DNA of 37,130 bases from an uncultured Muribaculaceae bacterium (GTDB lineage: Bacteria; Bacteroidota; Bacteroidia; Bacteroidales; Muribaculaceae): assembly GCA_948788915.1 (NCBI GenBank), contig CAQFOZ010000025.1, positions 1-37,130 on the forward strand, read 5' to 3'. The position numbers and the translations under genes are program-made. This document shows positions 23,401 to 32,178 of this stretch, piece after piece. A model generated the notes under the pieces. The model was given only the letters and a program-made list of their open reading frames with translations, ran no database searches and had not been told where the DNA came from. The stretch's first letter is position 1, and each line of letters opens with the position of its first letter.

Positions 23401-26213
23401 TTCCACAAATTCAGACAGAAAAAATTGAAATAAAAACGGTTTCTTTCAGAGATGCGTTGACTCCTGGTATGAAAGAAACCTGGAAATTCAATTTTACTTT
23501 GAAAGATAATGCTCTGGCTGGTATCCCTGTCTCGGCAGTAATGTCGAATAAGTCACTGAATGCGTTGGCTCCGTTCAGTTGGAGCTTTGATCCTGCATCA
23601 GGACTTATGTATGAATCAAAGGGAAATCTACGTCCGTCTTATTTGAACAAAGGAGGTTCCTGGAATATGCAGATTTCTCGTGCTAAATCTCCTGCATTCC
23701 GCGCAATAGAATATCCTACATGGAATTTCTATGGGTACGGGAATGATTATGGAACCGGAAGTTTTGTAAAGAATTTAAGAGTTCGTGGAAGTAGCATGAC
23801 AGGAGGGGTTGTATATGCTTCTGTAGAGCAGAAGACTGCAGTGATGATGTCTGCGGCAAAAGAGCAGGCTATTCCTGGGGAAGGTGGCGATGGTTTAATG
23901 AATAAAATTGAATCTGCCGATGAATCAGATATGATTGAAAATAATGGATCGATCGAACAAGAAGTTGTGCTTCGGGAGGTGGAATGCCCGCTGGCATTCT
24001 TTATGCCTATGCTTGTTACAGATGCGGAAGGTAATGCTTTAATTGATTTTGAAGTTCCGCAGTTCAATGGTACATGGCAATTCCAGATTATGGGTTATAC
24101 TCCCGAACTGAAAGGTATGGTCAAGAGTATGTCTGCCATTGCATCCAAACCTGTGATGGCTCAAATGAATGCACCTCGTTTTCTGCGTACCGGAGATGTC
24201 GGATCTGTTGGCGCGATGCTTTATAACAATTCGAAAGATACGATTCTGATGAATGGGCGGATTGAGATTTTCAATCCATTGGACGGGAAGATATTTGATA
24301 CACTCAACTCAAAAGATATGTCTGTAAAACCGGCCGGCTCGACAGAGATATCACTTGATTTTGAAATACCGGCAGATATAAATTACATTGGTATCAGGGT
24401 ATATGCATATGGCGGTGACTTTACTGATGGCGAACAGACTGTTGTCCCCATATATCCCAGCAGTACGCCTGTACTTGAGTCTCATCCTTTCTACATCTCT
24501 CCCGGTCAGAAAGAATTCTCGATGAGTGTTAAAGGAGGTAATAAGAATGCTGGCCTTACACTTGTATACTGTGATAATCCGATATGGGAAGTTGTAAAAG
24601 CTTTGCCGTCTTTGATTGAAAATGAGTCGGCAAATGTGCTTGCACAGGTGTATTCTTTTTATGGTAATGCTGTGGCATCCGGGTTGATTAGAAAATATCC
24701 GGAGCTAAAAGAAGGTATTAAACTTTTTTCAGATCCTGCAAATAGTGGGGATTCCGCTCTTGTGTCAAATTTGGAGAAAAACCAGGGCATAAAGAATATT
24801 TTGCTCAATAACACACCTTGGGTGCAATCAGCTGCAGCCGAATCGTTAAGGATGCAAAGCCTGATTAAATACACGGATCAGGACAAGTGTAAGGCAGAGA
24901 TAGATGCACAGGTAAAAAAGATTATGTCTTTGCAGAATGCGGATGGCGGCTGGAGCTGGTGTGATGGTATGAAATCGTCGGATTTTGTGACAGCAAGAGT
25001 TTTGCTTCATCTTGGCATGCTTGAAAATATGGGATATCTTCCGACTGAGTTGGGCTCGGCTGCAGAAAAAGGTGTTAAGTATGCCGATGCCCAATGGGTT
25101 AAGGATTATAAGGAGTATAGAGGAGGAAAATATCCGTATCTGTCAATGATGAACTACCTTTATGTAAGAGCCAATTTCAGTGATGTTCCGAAGTCTGTCG
25201 CTTTTTCGGAGATGGAGACAAAGGCGTTAGCTGCAATTAAGAATCAATGGAAGAGTATGGATATTTACGGCAAGGCAACAGCAGCTACTGTGTTACATCG
25301 TTATGGATACGACATGGAGCCCCGTTCGATTCTTGAGTCCTTGCGGCAATATGCCAGGGTGTCTAAAGAATCAGGTATGTGGTATGACAACCTGTCGTCC
25401 TCAAGGAGTGGCTGGAACAAACTGATTACAACGGCTCAGGTACTTGAAGCATATAATGAGATTTTACCGGATTCCGAAAGCGTAGATCTCCTGCGTCAGT
25501 GGCTTCTCGTTTCAAAGCAGACAGAGGATTGGGGACGCAACAGATATATGGCGGAGGTAATTAATGTTTTACTCACCACCGGTACAAAATGGACAATACC
25601 TTCATCTCCGGCTGAAATTTTATTGGGAGGCGAGAAGATAGCCGTTCCCAAAGTTGCAAAATTAACCGGAAGCCTTAGTGTGAGTCTGGATAACAACAAG
25701 GGTGGAACTCTTGAAATAAGACGTACCGGTGCCGGTCCGGCATGGGGTGGTGTCGTTTCTCAATTTGTAGAACCGATCAAGGATGTGAAAGCAGACAAGT
25801 GTTCCGAGTTGTCGATAGACAAACAAATATATGTCATAAACAACGATGTTAATGGGACACTGGCGAGTGTGTCCGACCTTAAGGTGGGAGATAGAGTCAG
25901 GATTACATTGACGATAAAATGTAAGAAAGATATCGAATATTTGGCTGTGACAGATAGTCGGTCTGCATGTCTGGAACCTGCAGAGCAGACAAGCGGATAT
26001 GGTATCAGTGAAGGAGTCTGGATGTATAAAGAGATTCGGAATGATGCTACGAACCTCTTTATCCCATTCTTGGGCAAAGGCACACACGTGATAAGTTATG
26101 ACTGTTTTGTTGACCGTGAAGGTACCTATGCTTTAGGTATGGCTTCCGCCCAGTCGCAGTACGCACCTGAGATTGCTGCTCATTCGGCAGGATCTGTAAT
26201 TACTGTCCGGTAA
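20466..26213 (+). CDS. Alpha-2-macroglobulin family protein without a thioester motif
   Basis: This 1915-residue exported protein has an N-terminal hydrophobic segment (FLFLLIVLSLGSMAA). Macroglobulin-type beta domains follow: IYVTDGWNQKPVKGAKITL and LSIYHPGDSLGFVGIAFRS resemble MG2/MG3. The conserved A2M core is at about 1165-1240 (LRTGD, EVPQFNGTWQFQIMGYT). An alpha-helical thioester-like domain includes GGWSWCDG near residue 1500. The usual CxEQ thioester motif is absent: the aligned position reads NVLAQVY (residues 1390-1396). Bacterial A2Ms are thought to trap proteases in the envelope; without the thioester it would need a non-covalent mechanism. It starts 70 bp after the Spy-like gene and may belong to the same transcript. 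Confidence 0.88.
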   Translation: MNFHIMIDRCLCKKVSREATFLFLLIVLSLGSMAAVQNPDFAYPQTVCDNAEVKLKESLDKRFYAEALRYAVQIEISKDLISSDDYESVIGLYDNLANKMPSPYNELARLLKARKYVSLYNANRWVYNNRTLPVSYSSADVKEWSCDIFALKVRELVDSAFVETSIAKKTALSVVSAVLKDWEEAEKAGMTVYDFMTIKSVDMLKTFVNAGGARIIPFSSVGASVNSVRNLNISQKIMDLIDSDIEWHESKGETRLAALFDYIKYRNLTGEECKSFLRVCMDKYHTTPYCARFILGEADEYNAVNEEYIEPSLSEKEQELTKYNDNIKRKYRLIEEYLKKFPNCENSDVLRARLQQLCDKNVSVSISNRVYPGKEGRATVKSSNVFDFNLLLVKVPESYVNKGIKADEVRKYGKVVERIPVSFKGSAPETFEKEIIFSPLKSGIYVFVPSSTSELSGIMKGVQQKMSFATFNVSSLQYFISNEKSKGNNSRIYVTDGWNQKPVKGAKITLTTYRNKSKLNLITNGEGYAEFPSGAYEMTVRYGSDRLDNGIWAGNYYGSQNREHISGRVLTDLSIYHPGDSLGFVGIAFRSKDREMSPLPDKMISVYLMDANWQKVDSLELKTDKFGRVTGKLFIPTSGLLGQYSVNMCGSENGNTYGSAMVEVADYKSPTFYIAMDGSENTYKIGDKISLKGKVMTYSGMPVGNAKVAFDVSYQTLPWLDSGVNANFGGEAETAEDGTFCIDLDTEGLRDTQFAFGCYRLNITVVNPAGETQSASPVYFSIGSSYTISSDIPSRVLASGVQTFGVNVNDIVGTPKEKKVYYKIENTKDNSIVRQGEFLSPVFSLDIDSLASGRYNITFSLNEKFLNNVNERNYVSEVIVYRNTDKCPPYQTSLWVPENQIIVPEGARDIKVKFGSSYADSWIFVQIADCDKVLDRRWIKVNGVNDVLTVQSPSDNNRISLVLTGVHDYNLKMETINIIPQIQTEKIEIKTVSFRDALTPGMKETWKFNFTLKDNALAGIPVSAVMSNKSLNALAPFSWSFDPASGLMYESKGNLRPSYLNKGGSWNMQISRAKSPAFRAIEYPTWNFYGYGNDYGTGSFVKNLRVRGSSMTGGVVYASVEQKTAVMMSAAKEQAIPGEGGDGLMNKIESADESDMIENNGSIEQEVVLREVECPLAFFMPMLVTDAEGNALIDFEVPQFNGTWQFQIMGYTPELKGMVKSMSAIASKPVMAQMNAPRFLRTGDVGSVGAMLYNNSKDTILMNGRIEIFNPLDGKIFDTLNSKDMSVKPAGSTEISLDFEIPADINYIGIRVYAYGGDFTDGEQTVVPIYPSSTPVLESHPFYISPGQKEFSMSVKGGNKNAGLTLVYCDNPIWEVVKALPSLIENESANVLAQVYSFYGNAVASGLIRKYPELKEGIKLFSDPANSGDSALVSNLEKNQGIKNILLNNTPWVQSAAAESLRMQSLIKYTDQDKCKAEIDAQVKKIMSLQNADGGWSWCDGMKSSDFVTARVLLHLGMLENMGYLPTELGSAAEKGVKYADAQWVKDYKEYRGGKYPYLSMMNYLYVRANFSDVPKSVAFSEMETKALAAIKNQWKSMDIYGKATAATVLHRYGYDMEPRSILESLRQYARVSKESGMWYDNLSSSRSGWNKLITTAQVLEAYNEILPDSESVDLLRQWLLVSKQTEDWGRNRYMAEVINVLLTTGTKWTIPSSPAEILLGGEKIAVPKVAKLTGSLSVSLDNNKGGTLEIRRTGAGPAWGGVVSQFVEPIKDVKADKCSELSIDKQIYVINNDVNGTLASVSDLKVGDRVRITLTIKCKKDIEYLAVTDSRSACLEPAEQTSGYGISEGVWMYKEIRNDATNLFIPFLGKGTHVISYDCFVDREGTYALGMASAQSQYAPEIAAHSAGSVITVR

Positions 26214-26236
26214 GACTTTTTAATAAATATAAAGTT

Positions 26237-26269
26237 GGGGCGATTCCGGCAAAAGGAACCGCCCCTTTT
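26237..26269. terminator. Bidirectional terminator between the A2M gene and rnz
   Basis: GGGGCG-A-TTCC (26237-26247) pairs with GGAA-C-CGCCCC (26255-26265), with one mismatch, followed by CTTTTC on the plus strand. It lies between converging genes and can serve both. Confidence 0.8.
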
Positions 26270-26290
26270 CTCTGTTATGTTAATGAGATG

Positions 26291-27205
26291 TTAGTCCAGA
26301 CGTGTGAGGAGCCCTTCGCGATTGAGGATGACGTTCGGGAAAATATCGAGGGCTTCTTTGCGGAAGTCCTCGTCGCTTTTGTAGCGGGAAGAGTAGTGTC
26401 CGGTAAGAAGGGAGTCAGCACCGGCGTCACGGGCTACCATGGCCGCCTGACGCGCTGTGGAGTGGTAGCGTTTTTTTGCCTCAGCTTCATGACTGTCAAG
26501 ATAGGTGGTTTCGTGAAACAATAGGTTTACAGGTCCTATCTTTTCGGCAAGATCTGGCATATAGACTGTGTCGCTTATGTGCGCGTATGATAAGGATGGA
26601 GAGGGATTGGCGGTTAATATCCTGTTAGGGATCACTGTGCCATCTTCTTTTATGAAATCTTCGCCCGCCTTAATGCGGTTGATCATTGAAAACGGAACGT
26701 TATGAAAGTCTACCATATCGCGGACAATATGTCGAGGTTTGCTTTTCTCTTCGAATACATATCCTACAGTGGGAACACGATGTTTCAACGGGATAGTCCT
26801 GACACGGTAGGAGTCGGTTTCGAGTATCACGGCTTCTTCCGGACGGATGACGTTAAAATCAAGCTTGAATGGAAGATCGCGTGCGAAAAAACCGAATATC
26901 TCTTTTAATATCTTTGCCCCGTCCTCAAATGTATGGATTGTCATTTCACCTCCGGCCCCTCCCAGTCCGAGAGTTGATATCATTCCAGGCAGCCCGAGCA
27001 CATGGTCTCCGTGAAGATGTGTGAGGAAAACGTGTCTGAGACGGGAAAATTTCAGTCGCTGTCTCTGAAAAGCTAACTGAGCTCCCTCTCCGCAATCTAT
27101 CATAAACAGATTCCCTCTATAATCTATTACGGTCGAGGAGGGCTGATGACGCATGGTAGGTTTGGCAGAGCCGCAACCTAATGTATGAATTGAGAATGTA
27201 GACAT
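26291..27205 (-). CDS. rnz: Ribonuclease Z
   Basis: This metallo-beta-lactamase-fold endonuclease (304 residues) removes 3' extensions from tRNA precursors. The N-terminus (TLGCGSAKPT) and the zinc motif HLHGDH (63-68 as THLHGDH) are typical. Later ligands lie in HISDT, HETTY and the C-terminal GHYSSRY segment. The length matches the short bacterial RNase Z form. It is downstream of the SGNH hydrolase gene on the same strand, separated by a strong hairpin, and converges on the A2M gene. Confidence 0.95.
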   Translation of the reverse strand: MSTFSIHTLGCGSAKPTMRHQPSSTVIDYRGNLFMIDCGEGAQLAFQRQRLKFSRLRHVFLTHLHGDHVLGLPGMISTLGLGGAGGEMTIHTFEDGAKILKEIFGFFARDLPFKLDFNVIRPEEAVILETDSYRVRTIPLKHRVPTVGYVFEEKSKPRHIVRDMVDFHNVPFSMINRIKAGEDFIKEDGTVIPNRILTANPSPSLSYAHISDTVYMPDLAEKIGPVNLLFHETTYLDSHEAEAKKRYHSTARQAAMVARDAGADSLLTGHYSSRYKSDEDFRKEALDIFPNVILNREGLLTRLD

Positions 27206-27221
27206 TATATCATGTATAAGT

Positions 27222-27253
27222 TAAGGGATGGAACATTGCGGTTCCATCCCTTA
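27222..27253. terminator. Hairpin between the SGNH hydrolase gene and rnz
   Basis: A perfect 13-bp stem TAAGGGATGGAAC / GTTCCATCCCTTA (27222-27234 and 27241-27253) has a 6-nt loop. On the minus strand it follows the hydrolase stop by 28 bp. The trailing U-tract is poor, so it may instead attenuate or stabilise the message ahead of rnz, 17 bp before the rnz start. Confidence 0.65.
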
Positions 27254-27281
27254 TTTGTAAACGTGGAATGTTCTGGTTTTA

Positions 27282-28394
27282 TTATTTTGCTGACTTGATG
27301 TTGTATTTTACCATGAGTTCCTTGATTTTCGGAGCCATGTTGTCTACAGCATTGTGATAACCCCAGTCGGAGGGATGGATACCGTCGGCTGTGTTGTCTG
27401 TGTCTTCACCGGCATATAGACCTGGATTTAGGAAGTAGACATTAGGGTCGTTTGCCATAACTTTATTGATCATCTCTACTGCAGCGGCCTTTTTGTCAGC
27501 TTCAAATTTTCTCTTCTTGAGGTCGAAGTTGCTGTTGCTGCGCTCAAATGTCTGTAGGAATACCAGAGGAGTTGTGGGGTGCTTCTTACGGATGATTTTT
27601 ACAAAAGGAATAAGACGCTCGCGAATCTCTTCGGCAGACGGGTTTGAGAATGTGTCGAAAATGAACATATCCGCATCTGTGTCAGCGATAACGTCGGCAT
27701 AGAACGGTTCAAGTTTCTGGAGACCACTGGTGCCGAGGTTTGCAACATTCACACCCAGACGGCGAGACAGCTGTGCAGGCCAAGGCATACCTGTGCGGGA
27801 AGAGGCGGCACCGTGGGTGAAGCTGGAGCCTATTGCCACAAGCGGAGATCTTTCAAAGCCTCCTTTATATTCAATCTTGCTTCCTTTCTCCACACCGATT
27901 TCAAGTTTCTTAAGATCCATGAAAAGTGGAAGGTAAACCAGACATTCTTTCATGCCTGGGGCAAGGTCCGATACCAGAGTGGTGGCATGTTTGCCGCCAA
28001 TGTATTTTGCACTGCCGATGCCGGCGAATTTCCACTGACCGTCTTTATCCTTGATGTAAAGGTCAAGACCTTTTGTTGCGTTGGCTGTCTGGTTGACACG
28101 GTTGATCGTATCTTTAGTCTCCCATTTAGCTTTGATTACGTTACTGTTGGTCTTGAATTTTACAGCCATTCCGGTAGGGTGGTTGAGGTATACACGGATA
28201 CGGTCGTTGACTTTGGGATCCATAATTTGCGGATACTTTTCAAGATCAAGACGAGAGAACGGTTTACCACTGGCCTGGGCCTTGTTGACGATGGTCATTT
28301 TTGAAGCATCATAATAAGTATACTCCTTTTTATCGGCTGCCTGTAACTGCAAACTTACAGCAAGCAGAAGGAAAAGAAAAAGTTTTTTCATCAT
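27282..28394 (-). CDS. Exported SGNH/GDSL-family hydrolase
   Basis: This 370-residue esterase-like protein has a signal peptide (MMKKLFLFLLLAVSLQLQA). A beta-rich N-terminal domain (about 25-180) precedes the SGNH hydrolase domain. The nucleophile block is AIGSSFTHG (Ser191 in the GxS position). The catalytic Asp-His pair is DGIHPSDWGY (Asp337, His340). This architecture occurs in Bacteroidetes carbohydrate or acyl esterases, so removal of acetyl groups from a glycan is plausible but not shown. It is divergent from the TonB-dependent receptor with closely spaced promoters, suggesting shared control. Confidence 0.9.
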   Translation of the reverse strand: MMKKLFLFLLLAVSLQLQAADKKEYTYYDASKMTIVNKAQASGKPFSRLDLEKYPQIMDPKVNDRIRVYLNHPTGMAVKFKTNSNVIKAKWETKDTINRVNQTANATKGLDLYIKDKDGQWKFAGIGSAKYIGGKHATTLVSDLAPGMKECLVYLPLFMDLKKLEIGVEKGSKIEYKGGFERSPLVAIGSSFTHGAASSRTGMPWPAQLSRRLGVNVANLGTSGLQKLEPFYADVIADTDADMFIFDTFSNPSAEEIRERLIPFVKIIRKKHPTTPLVFLQTFERSNSNFDLKKRKFEADKKAAAVEMINKVMANDPNVYFLNPGLYAGEDTDNTADGIHPSDWGYHNAVDNMAPKIKELMVKYNIKSAK

Positions 28395-28518
28395 TATTTT
28401 GGATTATTGATAATAAAAATTCATTACAATGTGTTCCGTTGATTCCTGTAATTTTTCATTGCGAATCATGCGAATACTATTATCTGGGGAAGTTTTCCCT
28501 TGTTTGATTTTTACTTCC

Positions 28519-28548
28519 CAAAATTAGTGTAAAATAAGGTTATTTCAA
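28519..28548 (-). promoter_or_regulatory. Promoter of the SGNH hydrolase gene
   Basis: On the minus strand TAATTTTG (28519-28526) is an exact TAnnTTTG element. A TTTG (28545-28548) lies 18 nt upstream of it. Transcription would start near 28512, giving a leader of about 115 nt. Confidence 0.55.
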
Positions 28549-28571
28549 AATAAAATCCCCTAAAATGAGGA

Positions 28572-28602
28572 TTGTATGGGTACCATTCAATTGTTAATTT
28601 CG
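28572..28602 (+). promoter_or_regulatory. Promoter of the TonB-dependent receptor gene
   Basis: TTG (28572-28574), a 20-nt spacer and TAATTTCG (28595-28602, one mismatch to TAnnTTTG) form a promoter. It would start transcription about 10 bp before the ATG at 28620. This argues against translation from the in-frame TTG at 28572. Confidence 0.5.
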
Positions 28603-28619
28603 CAGAAAATTCATTATTA

Positions 28620-30860
28620 ATGATATCAACCGCGCTAATCATACTATTGCCCGGCTTGTCCTCAATCGCTTCACAAGTAGATATTGTGGGAAATGACACT
28701 GTGGTATCACAGCTGTCCGATTTAAATGTAATTGCATTGAAACAGGAGTCACAGCTTAAAAACGAGGCTGTGTCGGCTACTCTGTTGGACTCTTCGGCCA
28801 TAGAACGGCTGAATGCTGTCTCTTTAAAAGGCGTTTCGGATGCTGTTCCCAATTTTTATATGCCGGATTATGGCTCGCGTGTGACATCTTCTATTTATGT
28901 AAGGGGTATTGGAGCGCGTATGGATCAGCCTGCTGTCGGACTTAATGTTGATAATGTCTCGCTTCTGAATAAGAATGCTTTCGATTTTGATGTTGCGGAT
29001 ATCGAATCCGTAGAGATGTTGCGTGGCCCGCAGTCGACTCTTTACGGGAGAAACACCATGGGGGGGCTGATCAGCATCCGCACATTGTCACCAATGCGCT
29101 GGCAAGGATGGCGGCTAATGGTATCGGCTGCTAATCATAATGACTACAGGACATCTGTCGGATGGTATCATAAATTCAAGGAAAATTTTGCAACGTCGGT
29201 TTCTGCCAATTTCTCATACTCAGGAGGATTCTACAAAAATCTTTATAACGGGGCGAAACTTGACAAAGAGAAAAGCGGGGGAGTCAGAATAAGGAGCAAC
29301 TGGAGAGTTTCAGACAGACTTTATTTTCAGAATGTCCTTGCATCATCGGTTTTGAGACAGGGAGGATATCCGTATGAATATATCGGAACCGGTGAAATAA
29401 ACTATAATGACACCTGCTTTTATAAAAGATTTTTATTGAATGACGGAATTAGTTTGAATTACCGTGGAGAAGAACTGAATCTGACATCAGTTACCAGTGT
29501 GCAGTATCTTGACGATAATTTGACTCTTGATCAGGATTTCAGGCCTTTGCCTTATTTTACCCTGACTCAAAAACAGCAGGATGTGGCTGTAACTGAGGAT
29601 CTGTTCTCCAAAGGAGAAAAAGCCGATGGACGATATCATTGGATTGCCGGGCTTTTCGGGTTTTATAAACATCTGAATATGCAGGCTCCGGTGTTGTTTA
29701 AGGATGAGGGTATAAGAAGCCTTATCGAGTCTCACAGAAATGAGTCCAATCCTTCTTATCCTATATTCTGGGAATCGAGAGAATTTCCTCTCAATAGTGA
29801 TTTCACAATGCCGGTGTGGGGAATCTCATTATATCATGAATCTAAATTGTCTTTGGGCAGATTCGATTTTACGGCGGGTATCCGTCTGGAATATGAGGAG
29901 TCCGGACTTAATTATCATAGCAAGTGCCTTACAGGCTATGATATATGGGATCATTCTGATCCTGAAGATATAAAGCCGTTCCGTAAGGTTAAAATAGACA
30001 TTGATGAAAGTGGAAATATATCAAGACGATATTTTAACTGGATGCCTAAAATCAATGTCTTATGGCATCTTCCGTCGAATTTTGGCAATGTGTATGTATC
30101 CGTTACCAAGGGGTATAAGTCAGGCGGTTTCAATACGCAGATGTTTAGCGACGTGCTTCAGCAGAGACTTATGTATATAATGGGTATCGGCGCTAAATAT
30201 GATGTTGACAAAATAGTCGGATATCGGCCGGAATACAGTTGGAATTACGAGATAGGTAGTCACCTTTCTTTTCTAGAGGGCAAACTGTGGGGAGATTTGG
30301 CTTTGTTTTATATTGATTGCAGGGATCAGCAGCTGACAGTGTTCCCATCGGGAAACACGACAGGACGTATGATGACAAATGCCGGCAAAACAAGAAGTTT
30401 AGGCGGTGAGATCTCTTTGAGCTGTGTCCCGACATCCTGGCTTCAGGTTAACGGTAGTCTTGGCTATACGGATGCAAGGTTTGTAAAGTATAATAACGGA
30501 ATCGAAGATTTCAAAAATAAAAAACTTCCCTACGTTCCCAACACTACGCTGTTTCTTCAGGCTTTGTTCATAAAGCAGTTTAATAATAAAAGAATTAAAC
30601 GGATATCGCTGGATATTAATTATCGCAATACAGGCAGAATATATTGGAATGAAACCAACAGCAGAAAGCAAAACTCATATTCATTACTGGGAGCCGGAAT
30701 AACAGCAGATATATCTGATCTTGAAATATCTATATGGGGTAGAAACTTAACTAACAGTAAATTTGATACATTTTATTTCATGTCTATGGGAAATGAATTT
30801 GTGCAGAGAGGACGCCCTTGGCAGATAGGAGCCACTCTGAGATTTGCGATTGCCCGATAA
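28620..30860 (+). CDS. TonB-dependent outer membrane receptor
   Basis: The 746-residue protein has a signal peptide (MISTALIILLPGLSSIASQ). It has a plug domain (about 45-165, with IYVRGIGARMDQPAVGLNVDN and the ESVEMLRGPQSTLYGRNTMGG block) and a 22-strand-type barrel ending in an aromatic-flanked strand (WQIGATLRFAIAR). It lacks the N-terminal carboxypeptidase-regulatory domain of SusC proteins, and no susD gene is adjacent. It is therefore more like a siderophore/vitamin-type or general receptor than a polysaccharide importer. The start at 28620 is chosen for the signal peptide and promoter position. A lipoprotein gene follows 63 bp downstream; the cargo is unknown. Confidence 0.93.
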   Translation: MISTALIILLPGLSSIASQVDIVGNDTVVSQLSDLNVIALKQESQLKNEAVSATLLDSSAIERLNAVSLKGVSDAVPNFYMPDYGSRVTSSIYVRGIGARMDQPAVGLNVDNVSLLNKNAFDFDVADIESVEMLRGPQSTLYGRNTMGGLISIRTLSPMRWQGWRLMVSAANHNDYRTSVGWYHKFKENFATSVSANFSYSGGFYKNLYNGAKLDKEKSGGVRIRSNWRVSDRLYFQNVLASSVLRQGGYPYEYIGTGEINYNDTCFYKRFLLNDGISLNYRGEELNLTSVTSVQYLDDNLTLDQDFRPLPYFTLTQKQQDVAVTEDLFSKGEKADGRYHWIAGLFGFYKHLNMQAPVLFKDEGIRSLIESHRNESNPSYPIFWESREFPLNSDFTMPVWGISLYHESKLSLGRFDFTAGIRLEYEESGLNYHSKCLTGYDIWDHSDPEDIKPFRKVKIDIDESGNISRRYFNWMPKINVLWHLPSNFGNVYVSVTKGYKSGGFNTQMFSDVLQQRLMYIMGIGAKYDVDKIVGYRPEYSWNYEIGSHLSFLEGKLWGDLALFYIDCRDQQLTVFPSGNTTGRMMTNAGKTRSLGGEISLSCVPTSWLQVNGSLGYTDARFVKYNNGIEDFKNKKLPYVPNTTLFLQALFIKQFNNKRIKRISLDINYRNTGRIYWNETNSRKQNSYSLLGAGITADISDLEISIWGRNLTNSKFDTFYFMSMGNEFVQRGRPWQIGATLRFAIAR

Positions 30861-30923
30861 CAATAATAGAATTTATTAGGCGTTAAGTAAGAAGTTGTTC
30901 ACATATTAATAATAATATTTTAA

Positions 30924-31838
30924 ATGAAAAAGTCATTACTAATTTGTTCTGCATTTGCAGCGTTGCTTACCACTGCATGCTCGAAAGACAATACAAAATC
31001 GGAGTATAGCTATAATATTCCTATTTTAAATTATGTGTCATCAATGGACGGTACCGGAGAACCGGAAATAACCGGTTCTTATTATAATTATAAAATGGAC
31101 ATGGTTGCGTCAACAATGGTTGTGTCCGCAAAAATTGGTACCCCTGGAAGTGGTACCACGCAATTCACAACATCTGACTTGTCATTTCAACCGTTATATT
31201 ATAATATAGATGGCAGTCTTGTCGAGATAATTAAATCGGAATCTTTTGTTGCCGGCAAAACAGACAGCGGCGATCCTATCAACGATTTTTATTGCGAGTT
31301 GACATCTTTGGTCAATACGCCACCTGTGATTCCCGGCCTGCCGGATGTTGTCTTACCCAACATCAAATACACGTACATGCATTATAATATTGGATCGAAA
31401 TATACAGTGCGTACATTTTGGAATGATTTGACATTCAGTGGATATACAAATACTTCATATCCGGGAGGATCCTTTGAGTCAAAAAATATATTGTATCGCG
31501 TAGTGATGAATGTCAAGGATAAAAAAGCTACTGTGATACTGTATAATGCCCAGTTTGCAGAGAATATGCCTGAGCTGACAAATATCGTGTTAAAAGATTT
31601 GCCCATAGATTTTAAAAATCAAGGATATGTTATAAAAGCCTCAAATGTAACTCCAGAGATCTATGAGAGTGGAGAGGGAACTCCCAACAATAAATTCATA
31701 TTCAATAGTTTTGAACTTAATTCGTCAGGTGACCTTACTTCCGCAAACTGTTATTATGAAGTGAATGGAATGTTTAATGGAGAGTTCTCAGGAAGTTATA
31801 TCACAACTTTAAAGGACCTTCAGGAAGAAGAGGAATAA
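30924..31838 (+). CDS. Lipoprotein of unknown function, partner of the TonB receptor
   Basis: The 304-residue protein begins with a lipoprotein signal (MKKSLLICSAFAALLTTAC, lipidated Cys19), followed by SKDN. The mature part is rich in Tyr, Asn, Ser and Thr with alternating hydrophobic strands, and looks all-beta. No family is recognised and it is not SusD-like. The 63-bp gap and shared orientation with the receptor, and a strong terminator afterwards, point to a two-gene operon. It may be a surface-exposed binding partner that feeds the receptor; this is inference. The C-terminus is very acidic (LQEEEE). Confidence 0.75.
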   Translation: MKKSLLICSAFAALLTTACSKDNTKSEYSYNIPILNYVSSMDGTGEPEITGSYYNYKMDMVASTMVVSAKIGTPGSGTTQFTTSDLSFQPLYYNIDGSLVEIIKSESFVAGKTDSGDPINDFYCELTSLVNTPPVIPGLPDVVLPNIKYTYMHYNIGSKYTVRTFWNDLTFSGYTNTSYPGGSFESKNILYRVVMNVKDKKATVILYNAQFAENMPELTNIVLKDLPIDFKNQGYVIKASNVTPEIYESGEGTPNNKFIFNSFELNSSGDLTSANCYYEVNGMFNGEFSGSYITTLKDLQEEEE

Positions 31839-31956
31839 AACAGAAAGATAAATATAGTATGTAAGACAGTATGGCTGAACTTCGGTTTGAGAAGATCCGT
31901 TTTGGACTTGGAATAAGCGGATAACCAAACATACTCAAAATATATATTTCTAAAAA

Positions 31957-31994
31957 ATGATTCCGGTTCACTTCAGTGAACCGGAATCATTTTT
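31957..31994 (+). terminator. Strong terminator after the lipoprotein gene
   Basis: A perfect 15-bp stem (ATGATTCCGGTTCAC at 31957-31971 with its complement at 31976-31990) has a TTCA loop and is followed by TTTTTG. It ends the receptor-lipoprotein operon. Confidence 0.92.
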
Positions 31995-32062
31995 GTAAAA
32001 TTTACTTAAAATAAAAATTGCGCATGATTATACCGTAATGTGCAAAGTATGCCCCAAAAGAA

Positions 32063-32094
32063 TTTGTCATATTTAGAAAAATTAACTACCTTTG
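32063..32094 (+). promoter_or_regulatory. Promoter of the nuo operon
   Basis: TTTG (32063-32066), a 20-nt spacer and TACCTTTG (32087-32094) match the Bacteroidetes -33/-7 consensus. Transcription would start near 32101, leaving a leader of about 78 nt. Confidence 0.75.
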
Positions 32095-32178
32095 CGAATA
32101 TGTTGTGCCGTTTTAAATGACATAACATAATGAAATCTAATATAAGAAGTTGATTAACTAATTAAACTCTAAAGATAT

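Larger units (their letters stand above)
31839..32178. other. Intergenic stretch before the nuo operon
   Basis: The 340-bp gap holds the terminator of the receptor-lipoprotein operon (31957-31994) and the nuo promoter (32063-32094). I see no gene in the remaining sequence. Confidence 0.7.

Noticed and set aside
28572..28619. TTG start for the TonB-dependent receptor
   Set aside because: The TTG coincides with the -33 promoter element. The ATG at 28620 starts a proper signal peptide.
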